Assembly (NCBI GenBank): GCA_964602995.1
Contig: CAZRTM010000058.1
Coordinates: forward strand, 1-24,901
Origin: JAAYYY01 sp964602995
Lineage (GTDB): Bacteria > Chloroflexota > Anaerolineae > Promineifilales > Promineifilaceae
Reading direction: 5' to 3'
DNA: 24,901 nt
Each line of letters opens with the position of its first letter. Position 1 is the stretch's first letter. The translations under genes were made by a program, and so were the position numbers. Of this stretch, positions 7,705 to 15,600 are shown one piece after another. The notes beneath the pieces were generated by a model. It was not told where the DNA came from. It saw nothing but the letters and a program-made list of their open reading frames with translations, and did not search any database.

Positions 7705-7940
7705 CGGTTGATGAGGCGTCATCCTGAGCGGAGTCTGCGGAGCGAAGGATCCCGGTCCCGACACCCGCGAGATTCTTCGGCAGTCGCCTCAGAATGACGG
7801 CAATAGTCGCCTCAGAATGACGGCAATAGTCACCTCAGAATGACGATGTGCAAAGCGTCATCCTGAGCGCAACTCCCACCCCCGTCATCCTGAGCGCAGC
7901 CCCATCCCCGTCATCCTGAGCGCAGCGAAGGATCTCGCCC
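7676..7940. repeat. Cluster of dispersed GTCATCCTGAGCG / CTCAGAATGACG repeats
   Basis: Two identical 32-base copies beginning GAGATTCTTCGG lie at 7676-7707 and 7769-7800. From 7787 a 23-base unit (CCTCAGAATGACGGCAATAG plus three bases) repeats 2.6 times to 7845. Opposite-orientation forms, CGTCATCCTGAGCG followed by AGCGAAGGATC, occur at 7717-7750 and 7913-7934, with two truncated copies between. The two orientations are imperfect inverted repeats of each other. The first copy overlaps the methyltransferase 3' end. Nothing else is seen between 7705 and 7990. Confidence 0.85.
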
Positions 7941-7990
7941 CCGACACACGCACCTGTCTCCTAACATGTTTTCAACATGTTTCCCCGTTA

Positions 7991-8013
7991 GCTGCAGAAT
8001 TGAATTCTGCAGC
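7991..8013 (-). terminator. Near-perfect palindrome GCTGCAGAATT-G-AATTCTGCAGC just after the antiporter stop
   Basis: Eleven-base arms surround a single central base, ending three bases past the TAG of the antiporter gene. No U-tract follows, so it may be a 3'-end stabilising hairpin or an inserted repeat and not a classical terminator. A shorter relative (CAGAATT-TTG-AATTCTG) occurs at 24441-24457. Confidence 0.5.
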
Positions 8014-8016
8014 AAC

Positions 8017-9330
8017 CTACGGCGCCCCTTCCCCCAACTCATTCACTGCCTGCACCGGCACGGCAGCGGCGTTTAGGCCCACGCCCATCTCCATATGGTG
8101 TGACAAAAACTTACTCATCATCGGGCCTGCCACCAGCGAAGTAATCAACGCCATGACGACCACGGCCACAAAAATAGGCTCGTCAATCACCCCATAGGTC
8201 AGCCCCACGCCGGCCAGAATAATACCCGTTGCGCCGCGCGCATTCATGCCAAAGGCAATGGCCCACGTTTCCCGGGTTATCGGCACCCCGGCTGCCCTCT
8301 CGGCCAACAACACGCCGCCCACTTTGCTTATAAAGGCTACCACGACGATGAGCGCAACCAGCAGCCAATCAAAATTAGTAATAAAGTTCGTCGTCATCCC
8401 CATAGAGACAAAGTAAATGGGAGCAAAAAAGCTGAGGACAAAATGGTTGATCACCTCGTGCGCTTCGTTATGTTCCTCGTCATCGCCCGCCAGAGCGATC
8501 CCAATCAGGAACGCGCCCAGAAAGGCGTGAATCCCCAGCGCCTCGGCCAGACTGCCTGTCAACAAAATCACCAGCGACGTTAAGGCGATAAAACCGCTCG
8601 GCCAGCTAACGCGCTGCTTTGCCCAATGTAAGGCGGACGGCGCAAGACGCCGGCCCACGCCCAGAACCAGGACGAAGAAAAGCACAATCAGGGCTATGCT
8701 CAGCGGCACACTGGTAGAATTAGCCTCGCTCTTCGGCAAAATATCATTCAAAATAATGGCAAAGAGCATCCAGTTCACAAGGTCGTCGACAACCGTAGCC
8801 ATCATGATCAGAGTGCCCACTTCGCCCTTCAACAATCCCAGGTCCATCAATATTCGAGCAATGACCGGGTTTGCCGAGTTGGCGAGATTCATGCCAATAA
8901 ACAATGCAAACGAGAAATAATGTTCCTGTACAGCCGCTCCCCAAAAGTCGCGCGGCAGCAAATATACCAGCCCGACGCCCATGGCAATGGGGAGAAGCGT
9001 TCCGATTAAGCCAATAGAAACCGCGCGGCGTCCGAGCCGGGAAAGTTCGGAAAGGTTGACTTCCAGCCCCGCCAAAAACAAAAAGAATAACATCCCCATC
9101 TTAATCGAAGCGTCACGCGCCACGGTAACGCTTGCCGAAGATTGGAACAGCCAGGCATAGAGCTGCGGCGCAATCACCCCCAGCAACGTAGGGCCGAGCA
9201 AGATGCCGCCAAACATCTCTCCCACAACAGCCGGCTGATTTGCCCGTCGCGCAAGTTGTCCAAAGAAGACAGCGCAGGCCAGCATCAACGTAATTTGCAG
9301 TGCGAATATGACAAAATCTTGCGAGCTCAT
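8017..9330 (-). CDS. CPA2-type cation/proton antiporter (Kef/NapA-like membrane domain)
   Basis: A 437-residue integral membrane protein with about 12-13 hydrophobic helices, expected to exchange Na+ or K+ for protons at the cytoplasmic membrane. Family features are the N-terminal QPAVVGEMFGGILLGP (32-47), LFFLFLAGLEVNL (81-93), SANPVIARIL (152-161) in the unwound helix region, and the paired acids VVDD at 180-183, which are typical of electrogenic CPA2 members. FGMNARGATGIILA lies near the C-terminus. No RCK/TrkA nucleotide-binding domain follows, so this is the membrane domain only. The ATG at 9330 is preceded by AGGGG at five bases. It is flanked by repeats on both sides and appears to be a single-gene unit. 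Ion selectivity cannot be read with confidence. Confidence 0.88.
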   Translation of the reverse strand: MSSQDFVIFALQITLMLACAVFFGQLARRANQPAVVGEMFGGILLGPTLLGVIAPQLYAWLFQSSASVTVARDASIKMGMLFFLFLAGLEVNLSELSRLGRRAVSIGLIGTLLPIAMGVGLVYLLPRDFWGAAVQEHYFSFALFIGMNLANSANPVIARILMDLGLLKGEVGTLIMMATVVDDLVNWMLFAIILNDILPKSEANSTSVPLSIALIVLFFVLVLGVGRRLAPSALHWAKQRVSWPSGFIALTSLVILLTGSLAEALGIHAFLGAFLIGIALAGDDEEHNEAHEVINHFVLSFFAPIYFVSMGMTTNFITNFDWLLVALIVVVAFISKVGGVLLAERAAGVPITRETWAIAFGMNARGATGIILAGVGLTYGVIDEPIFVAVVVMALITSLVAGPMMSKFLSHHMEMGVGLNAAAVPVQAVNELGEGAP

Positions 9331-9483
9331 TGTTTCCCCTGTCTACAAAGTTAGAATGGCCATCCCTGGTACAAAAGTACCACCATTTTAATGGGTAAAG
9401 TTGTGGTAAGTAAAGACAAGACGGGGAACTGTAAGGGAGGCTGTAAGGGGGAAATTAGCTCTCTGTTACATTGGTCTTCGTAT
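9331..9483. other. Antiporter upstream region, no gene seen
   Basis: This should hold the antiporter promoter. A small hairpin TGGTAC-AAAA-GTACCA lies at 9367-9382, and CTGTAAGGG is repeated at 9429-9437 and 9442-9450. Neither is recognised as a known regulatory element. Confidence 0.3.
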
Positions 9484-9572
9484 TGCTCGGGCCGGTCTCC
9501 TATGGCCGCACCGGCCCCCGTGCCCGCCGCTCTCATGTAGACAGGTGGCGCGGTCGGGAGACCGGCCACAGC
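9484..9572 (-). repeat. 89-bp palindromic element, copy C (reverse orientation, extended arm)
   Basis: The arms GGCCGGTCTCC (9490-9500) and GGAGACCGGCC (9557-9567) match copies A and B, and the flanks and centre are in reverse orientation. A 14-base extension with its own GGCCG-CAC-CGGCC hairpin sits next to the left arm. It lies between the antiporter start and the 3' end of the response regulator gene. Confidence 0.88.
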
Positions 9573-9603
9573 AGCTCTCGCAAAGGGCCATACAAAAGCA
9601 AAA

Positions 9604-9625
9604 GGACGGACTTTGCAGTCCGTCC
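9604..9625 (-). terminator. Hairpin terminator of the signalling cluster
   Basis: GGACGGACT (9604-9612) pairs perfectly with AGTCCGTCC (9617-9625) around a 4-base loop. On the minus strand it lies 34 bases after the response regulator stop and is followed by TTTTGCTTTTG, a plausible U-tract. Confidence 0.7.
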
Positions 9626-9659
9626 CTAAAAAATCACGCTATACAGAAAAGGGCCTGCC

Positions 9660-10040
9660 TTAGGCAGCCTGGTCCTCGACCAGGTATTCGCGCATCACCT
9701 GTCGCAGGCGGCGAATGTCCAGGGGCTTGGGCAAATATTCGTCACAGCCGGCCTCCAGGCAACGTTCCTTATCGCCCACCAGAACGTTGGCCGTTGTGGC
9801 AATGAGCGGAATGGGAGCCAGCCGCTCGTCATCTTTAATGATCCGCGCCAGGTCCAGGCCATGAATGCCCGGGATATTGACATCGAGCAAAATCAGATCT
9901 GGCTCCACCTCTTTGAGCATCTCTAGCGCCGACGGGCCATCTTCAGCCCGCAACAACTCATACCCTTCGGCCTCCACAATGCGCGAGACCAGCAGCATAT
10001 TTGTCTTATTATCTTCAATGCAAAGGACTATCTTGGACAT
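9660..10040 (-). CDS. Single-domain response regulator (receiver only)
   Basis: A 126-residue CheY/DivK-like receiver with no output domain. The acidic pair is Glu9/Asp10, the phosphoacceptor is Asp53 (LILLDVNIPG), the switch Thr is Thr82 in IATTANV, and the conserved Lys is Lys105 in LPKPLD. It is the last gene of the minus-strand signalling cluster, 71 bases after the histidine kinase gene, and is presumably the kinase's phosphorylation target. With no DNA-binding or enzymatic domain, output must pass to another protein by binding or phosphotransfer. It starts at an ATG preceded by AGG at nine bases. A hairpin terminator follows. Confidence 0.92.
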   Translation of the reverse strand: MSKIVLCIEDNKTNMLLVSRIVEAEGYELLRAEDGPSALEMLKEVEPDLILLDVNIPGIHGLDLARIIKDDERLAPIPLIATTANVLVGDKERCLEAGCDEYLPKPLDIRRLRQVMREYLVEDQAA

Positions 10041-10111
10041 ATAGCATTACCTATAAAAATCTGTTTTTGCTCAATCTACCACGTGGCGGCCACACTATTG
10101 TACCCGTGGTG

Positions 10112-12691
10112 TCACGGTTGTGGTAACTCAGGCAGCGGGCCGGTCTCCCGCTTGCGCAGGGAACGGCCTGTCCTGGGAATAGTAAAGGCAAAGGTGGTCC
10201 CTTCGCCCACTTCACTTTCAACCCAGATTTTGCCTCCATGCAGCTCCACAAGGCTCTTGCTGATAGGCAGACCCAGGCCAGTGCCGCCGGCTTGTCGCGT
10301 CAGGCTACCGTCCACCTGGCGGAACTGTTCAAACACAATTGGTACGTTCTCCTTTTCAATACCGATGCCGGTGTCACTCACTTCCACTCTAAGCTGGTCG
10401 CCGTCCATCTGCAGGGAAAGGGTCACCTGGCCCTCCGCCGTAAACTTGATGGCGTTGCTGATTAAATTATACAACACCTGCGTGAAGCGGGTGCGGTCGG
10501 CGACAATGACGCCAACATCTTCGCCCAACTCCACCGTGAACTCCAGCTCCTTTTCATACGTACGCAACTGCGTGCTGGCAAAGGCCTCAAAGTCGCGCAC
10601 CATGCTCGGAATGTCAATTTCCTCATAACGCAGGTCCATCATGCCCGCTTCAATCTTGGACATATCCAGAATGTCGCCAATCAGCTCGCGCAGGTGGCGT
10701 CCACTGTTGCGGATGAGGATAACGTCCTCTTCCATGCGCTCGTTCAGCTCGCCGTCAATCCCTTCCAGCAGCACGTCGGCGAAACCGATGATGGAGTTCA
10801 GCGGTGTGCGCAGCTCGTGGCTCATACTGGCCAGGAACTCTGACTTCAGCCGGTCAAGCTCACGCAATTTCTCGGCGGTGTTTAGCTGTTCTTCGTACAG
10901 CGTCGCGTTTTGCAGCGCAATGCCAACCTGGTTGGCAAGCGCCTCTTGAATACGGACATCATCCTGCGTGAAATAGTTAACGACATCGGCCTGCACGTCC
11001 AGCACACCGAGCAGGCGGTTACCGGCAATCATGGGCACAGCCAGCTCTGAGCGCGTCTCTGGCAACAGCGGATTAGAGAGGTAGTTGGTAGCAGAACTCA
11101 CATCGTTCACGACGATGCCCTCTTTCTCGCGCGCTGCCCGGGCCACAATAGAGCCGGGGTGGTTCAGAGAGATGTGCCAGCCCTGCTCTAACATCTTCTC
11201 GCCCGGTTCACCGGCGCCGGCTGCCAGCACCAGATCCTCTTTCTCCTCATCCAACAGGTAAATATGGGCGTGGTAAAGGTCGAAGCTGCGCTTTGTCAGC
11301 TCCACAACTGCGTCCAGCAGCTTCTCACGTTCCAGAATGGTCGAAGTTGCTGCGCTCACTCGGGAAACCGTTTCCAGCTCAACCGCGCGTTTCTGTGTCT
11401 GTTCCAGCAGACGGGCGTGTTCCATGGCCTCCGCCACCTGCTGGGAGACGGCATATAGCAGCTCCTCTTCCTCTTCCGAGAGCGGCGCCTGGGGGTCATC
11501 CTCGACGCCCAGGATGCCAAACGTTTCACCGCGCACCTGCAAAGGCGCTGCAATCTGTTTGCGGCTACCGTTGCTGTCGCCATTAATCGGCGGCGCTCCG
11601 TCCAACACCGGCTGCTCACCGGACAACGGCGCCAGCGTCTGGCGGTCGAAGCGGTAGCCCTGGGTACCACCCTCGCGCATCGCTCGAATGCGCAGCCACC
11701 CCTCACGACTCATCAGGCGCTGCAGGTTATTCAGCTCATTCAGCCGCTCCTCCATCTCGTCGCGCAGGTTCAGGCTCTCCATCGCCGTCGCCAGCTGGCT
11801 GCAAAGGCCGCCCAACAGCACCTGTTCATCTTCAGTAATCTCGTCACGCTCGCTGAAGACGAGCAACGCTCCCAACACCTCATCGCCAAAAGTAACCGGC
11901 GATATCAGCGCGCTCTGCGCCTGGTTCAACAGCGCCTGCGCTTCCTCTGTGGCCAGCAGCAGTGGCTCACCCGTCGCGGCCACCTGCTCCACCAGCGCCT
12001 GATCGACCAGAAGTGGAGGCAGGTCAGAAGACCCTGCTGCGGCCCCCGAGTCGCCGGCCGCAGCCACCACCGTCGCTGTCTCGCTCACCGCTTCGTACAA
12101 CGCAAGCTGCGTCTGGTAATAGCCGAAGCGCTCATTCACCTCGCTGGTCAGCCAGCCAAATAGCGCCTCAAGCGGCCGCGGCGCGGCAATTTCTCGCGCA
12201 AATTCGGCTGCCAGCGCCATCTGCTCCGAACGCAATTGCTCACGCTGCCGGGCCAGTTCCGCCTCCTGGGCGCGCGCTTCCGCTTGCAGCTCGCTTTCCA
12301 GGGCCTTGCGCTCACTCACATCCGTCAGCGTACCGGCAATGCTCAGCAGTGCGCCATCCTCATCGGCGGCGCGGTTCAACCGCGCGTACATCTCTACCCA
12401 ACGCGCCTCCCCCCCGGCGTCGCAGAAGCGGAATGTCTCACGGGCGCTCTCCTGCTGTCCTTCCAAAAGGGACTGGAAGAAGAGCAACCCCTTCTTGCGA
12501 TCCGTCGGGTGCAAATTGTCGAGGAAATTGCCGCCCAGGGTGAACGCTACCGTATAGCCCGTCAGCGTGCGCCAGGCCGAATTGAGGAAAAGCCAATGCC
12601 CATCCAGGTCCATCTCGAAAATGACGTGATTAACCAGCTCGACAAGCTGGCGTCCGCGCCAGGCACGGAACAACTTGTGTTCAAACCGCAT
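10112..12691 (-). CDS. Cytoplasmic PAS/GAF sensor histidine kinase
   Basis: An 859-residue kinase without membrane helices. The order is PAS (about 12-125, ending TDVSERK), a charged coiled coil (125-165), GAF (170-310), a compact GAF-like module beginning at REGW (328-425), a second full GAF (440-600, with HIYLLDE and NPLLPETRSELAVP), then HisKA with the phosphoacceptor His625 in SHELRTPLN. The HATPase domain follows (N-box Asn746 in LISNAIKF, DTGIG from Asp773, GGTGLGL at 802-808). The ATG at 12691 is preferred over a TTG 24 bases upstream because GAGGAG lies ten bases before it. The preceding gene's TGA ends one base before this ATG, which implies translational coupling. The kinase probably receives its signal from the membrane receptors encoded upstream and phosphorylates the downstream receiver. 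Confidence 0.92.
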   Translation of the reverse strand: MRFEHKLFRAWRGRQLVELVNHVIFEMDLDGHWLFLNSAWRTLTGYTVAFTLGGNFLDNLHPTDRKKGLLFFQSLLEGQQESARETFRFCDAGGEARWVEMYARLNRAADEDGALLSIAGTLTDVSERKALESELQAEARAQEAELARQREQLRSEQMALAAEFAREIAAPRPLEALFGWLTSEVNERFGYYQTQLALYEAVSETATVVAAAGDSGAAAGSSDLPPLLVDQALVEQVAATGEPLLLATEEAQALLNQAQSALISPVTFGDEVLGALLVFSERDEITEDEQVLLGGLCSQLATAMESLNLRDEMEERLNELNNLQRLMSREGWLRIRAMREGGTQGYRFDRQTLAPLSGEQPVLDGAPPINGDSNGSRKQIAAPLQVRGETFGILGVEDDPQAPLSEEEEELLYAVSQQVAEAMEHARLLEQTQKRAVELETVSRVSAATSTILEREKLLDAVVELTKRSFDLYHAHIYLLDEEKEDLVLAAGAGEPGEKMLEQGWHISLNHPGSIVARAAREKEGIVVNDVSSATNYLSNPLLPETRSELAVPMIAGNRLLGVLDVQADVVNYFTQDDVRIQEALANQVGIALQNATLYEEQLNTAEKLRELDRLKSEFLASMSHELRTPLNSIIGFADVLLEGIDGELNERMEEDVILIRNSGRHLRELIGDILDMSKIEAGMMDLRYEEIDIPSMVRDFEAFASTQLRTYEKELEFTVELGEDVGVIVADRTRFTQVLYNLISNAIKFTAEGQVTLSLQMDGDQLRVEVSDTGIGIEKENVPIVFEQFRQVDGSLTRQAGGTGLGLPISKSLVELHGGKIWVESEVGEGTTFAFTIPRTGRSLRKRETGPLPELPQP

Positions 12692-12692
12692 A

Positions 12693-15600
12693 TCAGCCGC
12701 TCTCCTCAAGCACAATCGCCTCAGAATGCTCTCTCATGCGCTGCTCTTCGCTGAGGTAGACAAAGGTTTCGCGCCCTAAAGCACGCCCAACTTCACGAAC
12801 AGCCGTCCTCATGATCACATCCACATCGGTAGCGCTGCGTACACGCTCCGTAATTTCACGCAAGACGCGCTCGCGGCGTGCCCGATTCTGAGCTTGCTCC
12901 AGCAGGCGCAAACTGTGAATCGCTGTTGCTGCCTGACCGGCCAGGGACATCAACTGCCGTAGCTGGTCGTCCGAATATTCCAGCGTCTTGCTGTATACCG
13001 CTGTAATCAGGCCCACCCACTGACCACCGACAACCAGAGGGACGAAGATGGCGCCGGCTGCTTTCAGATGTTCAACCAGCAAGGCCCGCGTCTGTTCGTC
13101 CAGCCGCTGGTCCTCAGCGATGTTTCGCAATACCGTCGGCCCCTGAGAGTTAATCAGGGTCTGGCTGATGGCAAACTGCTCGAGAGGGTAGCGCGTCGGT
13201 AGATGCTCAACCGGTATCGCCGTCCAGCGGGCCAGGATGTAGACCCACTCTGGCCGTACTTCCGCGCCATCTTTACCTGCTTCCCTCCAGGGCCGGTCGA
13301 AGTAATCAATACTGATATTGTGGGAACCATCTCCCAGGATGGTGTGTTCGCGCAGCGCGGCCAGAATCTCCGTATGACTTTCGGCCATGTTAACCTGCCG
13401 GCTGGCCTGATAGAGCGATTCTGTTTCCGCCGCCTGTTGCTGTACTTCCTCAAACAACCGCGCGTTCTGCAAGGCGATGGCCGCCGCGTTGGCCATCGCG
13501 CCCAACAGATCCTGGTCGTGCCGGTCATAGCGGTTGACGACCTCCAGGTCGCGCACCGCCAGCACGCCGGTCACGTCCTCGCCATAAAGCATCGGCACAC
13601 CAAGCCAGGAGCGCGCCGGTCGCCCGGCCACCTCCAGCCCCAGCTCTGCAATGCGCTGCTCGGCCTGGCCCTCGATGAGCAACGGCTTCCGCTCGCGCAA
13701 CACATATTCCGTCAGACCTTTGCCCGGTTCGCGGTCTGGCCAGTCAATCCGTTCTCCATCCTGAATGAAAATGGGGAAACGGAGCAATGTTTCGCCCGGT
13801 TCCTGCAGGGCCACATAGAAGTTGCTGGTGTCCATCAGGCGCGAGGCAAAGCGATAGACTGTTTCCAATACCGCATCCACGTCGCGTTGCGCCGTCAGCA
13901 CCTGCGACATCTCATTCAGCGCCGCCATTTCTTCGGCGCGTAGCTCTGATTGCGCATACAGTCGCGCATTTTGCAGACGCACAGCCGCCTGTTCCACAAT
14001 GCCCTCAATGGAGGCCCGGTCTTCGTCGCGAATGGAGCTATCGGGCGCCGTGACTAGGTCGATGACGCCGGCCCGTTCCGTGCCCACCATCCAGGGCAAC
14101 ACATAATGGTGACGCACCTGTTGCTCGGGGTCGGTCAGCTCGCGCAGCAACATCTCACCGCTATCAATGACCTGCCACAAATCGGTGCGCTGCTGTCTGT
14201 GGATCAACTTGCCGCCCACTTCGTCGCTCTGGTCATGGCCGCGCACTTTGCGTATGTCCACGCGCAGAACGTCACGCTCGGGCAACCATTCATAAAGTGA
14301 CAGTTGGTCCGGCGCGGTCAGGTTCTGAATCTCGTCGATAATCACCTCACGGATTTGCTGTTCGTCCATCACGTCCAGCATACGGCCGGTGACCCGCACC
14401 AGGGTATCGGAAAGGCGGCGGCGACGTTGCTCGCTTTCCAGCAAGCGCGTTGTCTCTTCCAACAGGTTAATACTCTGCACAGCAACGGCCGCCTGTGTCA
14501 CCAGCGTCCGCAGCCGTTGCAGCTCAAGGTCCCGGTTAGCGAACGAGGTCGGTTCCGCATAGCTCACGTTCAGGTGGCCAATCCACTGACCACCAACCAG
14601 CAGCGGCAAGCTGATGATGCTGTGCGTATTCGCAGCCAGCAACAGGGCGCGTGACTGTGCATCCAGACGCGGATCTGTCTTGACATCCTCTATTAACGTC
14701 GAGCGGTCCCGCTGAAACAAAAGTTCCGCAACCGGAAAGTCATCCATCGCTATACGGGTCATGCGCTCAGCCGGCGACGGCTCGGGGCTCCAAATGGCCA
14801 GCACTTCAAGCATTTGCGGCTTGCGGGTCTCCGTCCACGGGGAGTCGTATAGCGTAATACTAACCGTCGCATCGCCCTCACCGGCAATGCTGTGACGCCG
14901 CACCGTGGCCAGAACATCGTCATAGGTGCGCGCCCGGTTCAGTTCAGCGCCGGCCTGGTATAGAGTGCGCGTCTCGGCAAGCGCATTCTGCACCTGGTCA
15001 AACAGTTGTGCATTCTGGATGGCGGCCGCCGCCTGAAAAACTATCGTCTCCGCCAACTGCATCTCATCTTCGCTAAACCTTTTGTCAGGCTCCAGCATGT
15101 CCAGACCCACCGTGCCGATCACATCCTGGCCGGCAAGGATAGGCATCAAGAGCAGGGAATGAATCCCCTGCTCTGCGAACATGTCGTGAACCGCCTCCGT
15201 TTTGGGATCGTGCTGGGCATCCGTCACGTATAGGGGTTTACGGCTTTCCAGAACCTGCTGTGTCATCTCGTTCGCTTCGACCGGAATGACAGCGCCCATC
15301 GCACTGCTTGTACGGTTCTCGTCATATCGTTCGGCGACCACCGTCAATGAGCGGCGATCCTCATTCAGAAGCGCAATACGCGCCTGGTCAGCCACAGTCG
15401 TCGCCACAAGCTGGTCGACGACAATCTCCAGGCTCTCTCTCAGCTCCAATGTGCGGGAAATCTGAGTCACGATCTGGTTCAGCAGCTCCAGCTCCTCACT
15501 GCGCCGCCGCGCTTCGGCCAACGCCTGTTCCGTCTGTTGCGTCAGACGCAGGTTTTCCAGGTGCGAGCTTAAACGGTCGGCCACTTCGCTAATCAGCGAA

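Noticed and set aside
9429..9450. Riboswitch or protein-binding site at the repeated CTGTAAGGG upstream of the antiporter
   Set aside because: There are only two short copies with no surrounding conserved structure that I recognise.
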